From Gammaproteobacteria bacterium (lineage in GTDB: Bacteria; Pseudomonadota; Gammaproteobacteria; DSM-19610), in assembly GCA_026197075.1 (NCBI GenBank), contig JAPHQV010000053.1, forward strand, positions 1 through 35,774: 35,774 bases of DNA, read 5' to 3'. A model generated the notes under the pieces. That model made no database searches. It saw nothing but the letters and a program-made list of their open reading frames with translations, and was not told where the DNA came from. This document shows, piece by piece, positions 32,584-35,774 of this stretch (within the stretch, counting starts at the first letter, position 1; every line of letters begins with the position of its first letter). Both the position numbers and the translations under genes were made by a program.

Positions 32584-34020
32584 CTACAGGAGGGCGGCGC
32601 TACAGAGGGCCATCAGGCCGCCGGGAAACAGGCCCAAGCCTAGCACAGCCAGGCCGTTGACACTCAAAACCGCACGCAGTCCGGGGTTGGACTGCAGGGC
32701 AGCCTCATCGGTCGGGGAATCGAAGTACATGATCTTGACCAGGCGGATGTAGTAGAAGGCGCCGATGACCGAGAAGAACACCGCCACCAGGGCCAGCCAG
32801 ACCATGTCCACCTGGATCACCGCCTGCAGCACCGACAGCTTGGCGTAGAAGCCCACCGTGGGCGGCACCCCGGCCATGGAAAACATCAGGATCAGCATCA
32901 TGAAGGCGAACCAGGGATTACGGGCGTTCAGGCCGCGGAAATCCTCCAGTTCGTCGGCCTCGAAACCGGCGCGGCTCAACAGGATGATCATGCCGAAGGC
33001 ACCCACCGCCATCAGGGCATAGGTGATGGTGTAGAACATGGCGGCGGCGTAACCATCCGGCGTACCCGCCAGGACACCCAGCAGCAGGAAGCCCACGTGG
33101 GAGATGGTCGAGTAGGCCAGCATGCGCTTGAGATTGGTCTGGGCGATGGCGATGACGTTCCCCACCGCCAGGGACAACACGGCCAGGATCACCAGCATGC
33201 CCTGCCAGTCCGCCACCAGGCCGCCCAGGCCATCCACCAGCACCCGCATGACAATGGCGAAAGCGGCGATCTTGGGCGCACTGCCGATGAACAGGGTCAC
33301 CGGCGTGGGCGCGCCATGATAGACATCGGGCACCCACATGTGGAAAGGCACCGCACCCAGCTTGAAGGCCAGTCCCACGACGATGAAACAGAGGGCGAAG
33401 ATCAGCACGATGCTGCTGCCCTCCTCCGCGCCGATGGCGCTCGCCACGGCGGCGATCTCCAGGGAACCGGTGGCACCGTAGAGCATGGAGATGCCGTACA
33501 GCAGCATGCCGGAGGCCAGCGCACCCAGCACGAAGTACTTCATGGCCGCCTCGGAACAGGTGCCCGAGTCACGGTTGAAGGCCACCATGGCATAGAGGCA
33601 CAGGGACAGCAGTTCCAGGCCCAGGTAGATGGTCAGGAAATGGCTGGCGGACACCATGATCATCATGCCCAGCATGGCGAACAGGCCGAGCACATAGAAC
33701 TCGCCCTTGAACAGGCCGCGGTCCTGCAGGTAGGGCCGCGCATAGAGGAAGCCCATCCCGGTCACCAGGTAGATGAACAGCTTGAGGAGGGTGGCCATGC
33801 CATCGCTGATGAAGGTGTTGCCGAAGGCCAGGACCGGTTCCGGTACCTGCACCGCCAGGGTGATGAGTGCGGCCACCACCAGGGTCGCCTGCACCATCAG
33901 ATAGGTGAGGATGCGGCTGTCGTCGCGGATGAACAGGTCCAGCACCAGGATCAGGCAGGCCATGCCCAGCACCCAGATCTCGGGTAGTGCCAGCAGGTAT
34001 TCAGCGGTTTCGAGCGGCAT
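32584..34020 (-). CDS. nuoN: NADH-quinone oxidoreductase subunit N
   Basis: 478 residues, about 14 membrane helices, and one of the three antiporter-like proton-pumping subunits of complex I. Recognisable stretches are [27 protein letters not shown] with the conserved Glu, [24 protein letters not shown], and [17 protein letters not shown] at 34020 gives [16 protein letters not shown]. It follows nuoM across a 140-bp gap that holds a REP hairpin. Confidence 0.95.
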   Translation of the reverse strand: MPLETAEYLLALPEIWVLGMACLILVLDLFIRDDSRILTYLMVQATLVVAALITLAVQVPEPVLAFGNTFISDGMATLLKLFIYLVTGMGFLYARPYLQDRGLFKGEFYVLGLFAMLGMMIMVSASHFLTIYLGLELLSLCLYAMVAFNRDSGTCSEAAMKYFVLGALASGMLLYGISMLYGATGSLEIAAVASAIGAEEGSSIVLIFALCFIVVGLAFKLGAVPFHMWVPDVYHGAPTPVTLFIGSAPKIAAFAIVMRVLVDGLGGLVADWQGMLVILAVLSLAVGNVIAIAQTNLKRMLAYSTISHVGFLLLGVLAGTPDGYAAAMFYTITYALMAVGAFGMIILLSRAGFEADELEDFRGLNARNPWFAFMMLILMFSMAGVPPTVGFYAKLSVLQAVIQVDMVWLALVAVFFSVIGAFYYIRLVKIMYFDSPTDEAALQSNPGLRAVLSVNGLAVLGLGLFPGGLMALCSAALL

Positions 34021-34074
34021 ACGTTTTCCTGTTCCCAATGAGGATTTCTGTTTTCCCCGTCATTCCCGTTTCCA

Positions 34075-34144
34075 CGTCATTCCCGCGAAGGCGGGAATCC
34101 ATCTGTCCGAGGCACTGGATGCCCGCATCCGCGGGCATGACGAT
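34075..34144. repeat. REP hairpin, copy 4
   Basis: Arms CATTCCCGCGAAGGCGGGAA and a variant right arm (GCCCGCATCCGCGGGCATGA) surround a loop; the most diverged copy. It lies between nuoM and nuoN inside the complex I operon. Confidence 0.9.
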
Positions 34145-34160
34145 GTGTCTTTGCCCAACG

Positions 34161-35669
34161 CTAGAGCTTGGACACCGTAATATGGGCCAGCAGATTCTCG
34201 ATCGTGACCTGCATGACCTCCACCAGCGGCGCCGGCCAGACGCCGAATAGCAGCACCGGCACCGCCAGGCTGCCCAGCACGAGGAATTCACGCCCATTGA
34301 TATCCTGCAGCTTGGCCACCTTGTCACTGGTCACCTCGCCGTAGAGCACTCGTTTCACCATCCACAGGGTGTAGGCTGCACCCAGGATCAGGGTGGTGGC
34401 GGCCAGGAAGGCATACCAGAAATTGGCCTTGAAACTGGCCAGTATGACCATGAACTCGCCCACGAAGCCGGAGGTGCCCGGCAGGCCCGCATTGGACATG
34501 GCGAACAGCACCATGAAACCGGCAAAGATGGGCATGCGATGCGCGACACCGCCGTAATCGACGATCTGGCGGCTGTGCAGGCGATCGTAGAGCACGCCCA
34601 CACACAGGAACAAGGCCGCGGAGATGAAGCCGTGGGAGACCATCTGCACCATGCCGCCCTGGATCCCCATGGCCGCGCCGCTCAGCTCGCCGGTGTTGCG
34701 CAGGATGCTGAACACGAGGAAGAACCCCAGGGTGGCGAAGCCCATGTGGGCGATGGAGGAATAGGCGATCAGCTTCTTCATGTCCTCCTGCACCAGGGCC
34801 ACGAAGCTGATGTACACCACCGCCACCAGGGACATGGTGATGATCAGCCAATCCAGCTCCATGCTGGCGTCGGGGGTGATGGGGAGACTGAAGCGCAGGA
34901 AACCGTAGCCGCCGATCTTGAGCATGATGGCCGCCAGGATCACCGAACCACCGGTGGGCGCCTCCACGTGGGCGTCGGGCAGCCAGGTATGCACCGGCCA
35001 CATGGGCACCTTGACGGCGAAGGCGATCAGGAAGGCCAGGAAGATGAGCACCTGCTCCGTAAGTCCAAGCTGCAGCTGGTGGAAATCGAGCACACCGAAC
35101 AGGCCACCGGCCTTGTTGTACATGTAGATGAGCGCCACCAGCATGAACACCGAACCAAGGAAGGTGTAGAGGAAGAACTTTATGGTGGCATAGACCCGGC
35201 GCGGGCCGCCCCACATGCCGATGATGAGGAACATGGGGATCAGCATGCCCTCCCAGAATACGTAGAACAGCACCGCATCCAGGGCCGAGAACACGCCGAT
35301 CATCAGGCCTTCCATGATGAGGAAGGCGGCCAGGTACTGGGCCATGCGCTCCTTGATCACCTCCCAGCCCGCCAGCACGACCAGCACGGTGGTGAAACTG
35401 GTGAGGATGATCAACGGCATGGAGATGCCGTCCACGCCCAGGTGGTAGAACACATTGAAGGCGGCGATCCAGCTCAGCCGTTCCTCGAACTGCATGGCGG
35501 CCGTGGTGGCATCGAAACCGGTGTAGAGCAACAGGCTGGCCAGGAAGGTGAGGATGGACACCACCAGGGCCAGGGGACGCACGGGGGCCCGCTCGCCCAC
35601 GGCAAGCACCAGCAGTCCGCCCAGAATGGGCAGCCAGATCAGCAGACTCAGCAAGGGCAGGTTAGACAT
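34161..35669 (-). CDS. nuoM: NADH-quinone oxidoreductase subunit M
   Basis: 502 residues and about 14 membrane helices. Landmarks are FNVFYHLGVDGISMPLIILT, FYVFWEGMLIPMFLIIGMWGG with the key Glu, FAVKVPMWPVHTWLPDAHVEAPTGGSVILA, and AYSSIAHMGFATLG. It is the central antiporter-like pump subunit of complex I. ATG at 35669 fits the family start MSNLPLLSLLIWLPILGG. nuoL should lie just beyond the window's right end. Confidence 0.95.
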   Translation of the reverse strand: MSNLPLLSLLIWLPILGGLLVLAVGERAPVRPLALVVSILTFLASLLLYTGFDATTAAMQFEERLSWIAAFNVFYHLGVDGISMPLIILTSFTTVLVVLAGWEVIKERMAQYLAAFLIMEGLMIGVFSALDAVLFYVFWEGMLIPMFLIIGMWGGPRRVYATIKFFLYTFLGSVFMLVALIYMYNKAGGLFGVLDFHQLQLGLTEQVLIFLAFLIAFAVKVPMWPVHTWLPDAHVEAPTGGSVILAAIMLKIGGYGFLRFSLPITPDASMELDWLIITMSLVAVVYISFVALVQEDMKKLIAYSSIAHMGFATLGFFLVFSILRNTGELSGAAMGIQGGMVQMVSHGFISAALFLCVGVLYDRLHSRQIVDYGGVAHRMPIFAGFMVLFAMSNAGLPGTSGFVGEFMVILASFKANFWYAFLAATTLILGAAYTLWMVKRVLYGEVTSDKVAKLQDINGREFLVLGSLAVPVLLFGVWPAPLVEVMQVTIENLLAHITVSKL

Positions 35670-35774
35670 CCATTATTCCTGTTGTTCTAACGGGGTCGGC
35701 GCGAGGGTGGCCTGGCCGCCGGCGGGACGCCGTGAATACATCCCTGTAGGCTTGACGGCCGCGTCCATGCGGCC
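35670..35774. other. intergenic segment upstream of nuoM
   Basis: No open frame on the minus strand continues to the window edge without a stop close to nuoM, so nuoL is not visible. The part 35727-35774 (with TACATCCCTGTAGGCTTGAC) resembles a widespread intergenic repeat I have seen in purple sulfur and related gammaproteobacteria. That identification is from memory only. Confidence 0.45.

Noticed and set aside
35670-35774. The 3' end of nuoL at the right edge
   Set aside because: No frame without a stop and no NuoL-like sequence is visible; the segment looks like intergenic repeat.

Overview
The window looks like the chromosome of a GC-rich gammaproteobacterium. A Chromatiales or Ectothiorhodospiraceae-type sulfur or denitrifying lineage would fit, but this is an inference from gene content: a nuo operon ending nuoM-nuoN-DUF2818, a mycobacterial-like SthA, ArsJ with its GAPDH partner, a NosL and cytochrome d1-like pair behind an FNR-type box, and several families of intergenic hairpin repeats. 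Almost everything is on the minus strand. Only tetR, two mgtE genes and an HDOD gene read rightward.

Positions 1 to about 7500 are an accessory region unlike the rest: short, often AT-rich minus-strand genes, each followed by an imperfect palindrome of integron attC form. I read it as an integron cassette array with no integrase in view (a CALIN or part of a sedentary chromosomal integron), transcribed right to left. From right to left it holds a higBA toxin-antitoxin pair; a GDCCVxC cysteine-motif protein with a very long attC; an abortive-infection (Abi_C, HEPN-like) protein; two small membrane proteins; a trypco2-domain protein; and a two-gene cassette in which a coiled-coil protein overlaps a DUF4041 plus GIY-YIG (T5orf172) nuclease-like protein related to SNIPE-type antiphage nucleases. 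A second, broken copy of the GDCCVxC cassette, interrupted by a small inverted-repeat element, follows. Then comes the start of another cassette run that leaves the window.

From 7770 to 17300 the minus strand carries metabolic and metal modules: an overlapping sthA-ndh pair (NADPH/NADH balance and non-pumping NADH oxidation), modABC (molybdate import), and an arsenic operon arsR-gapdh-arsJ-acr3 that handles arsenate (as 1-arseno-3-phosphoglycerate) and arsenite. From 17515 to 25343 a two-gene RND efflux operon (pump and adaptor) is divergent from a tetR gene that overlaps the first of two tandem mgtE magnesium transporters. A 23-bp palindrome between the divergent units is a plausible TetR operator.

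From 25426 to 28640 a cytochrome d1-like propeller protein, NosL and an MFS transporter form a minus-strand group with a perfect FNR/DNR-type box ahead of nosL, so anaerobic or nitrogen-oxide control is likely. From 28745 to the end are a DUF1631 gene, a divergent HDOD gene, an initiator tRNA, and the end of the complex I operon (nuoM, nuoN, DUF2818). A family of roughly 70-bp REP hairpins occurs four times between genes, and one copy encodes the C-terminus of the d1-like protein.
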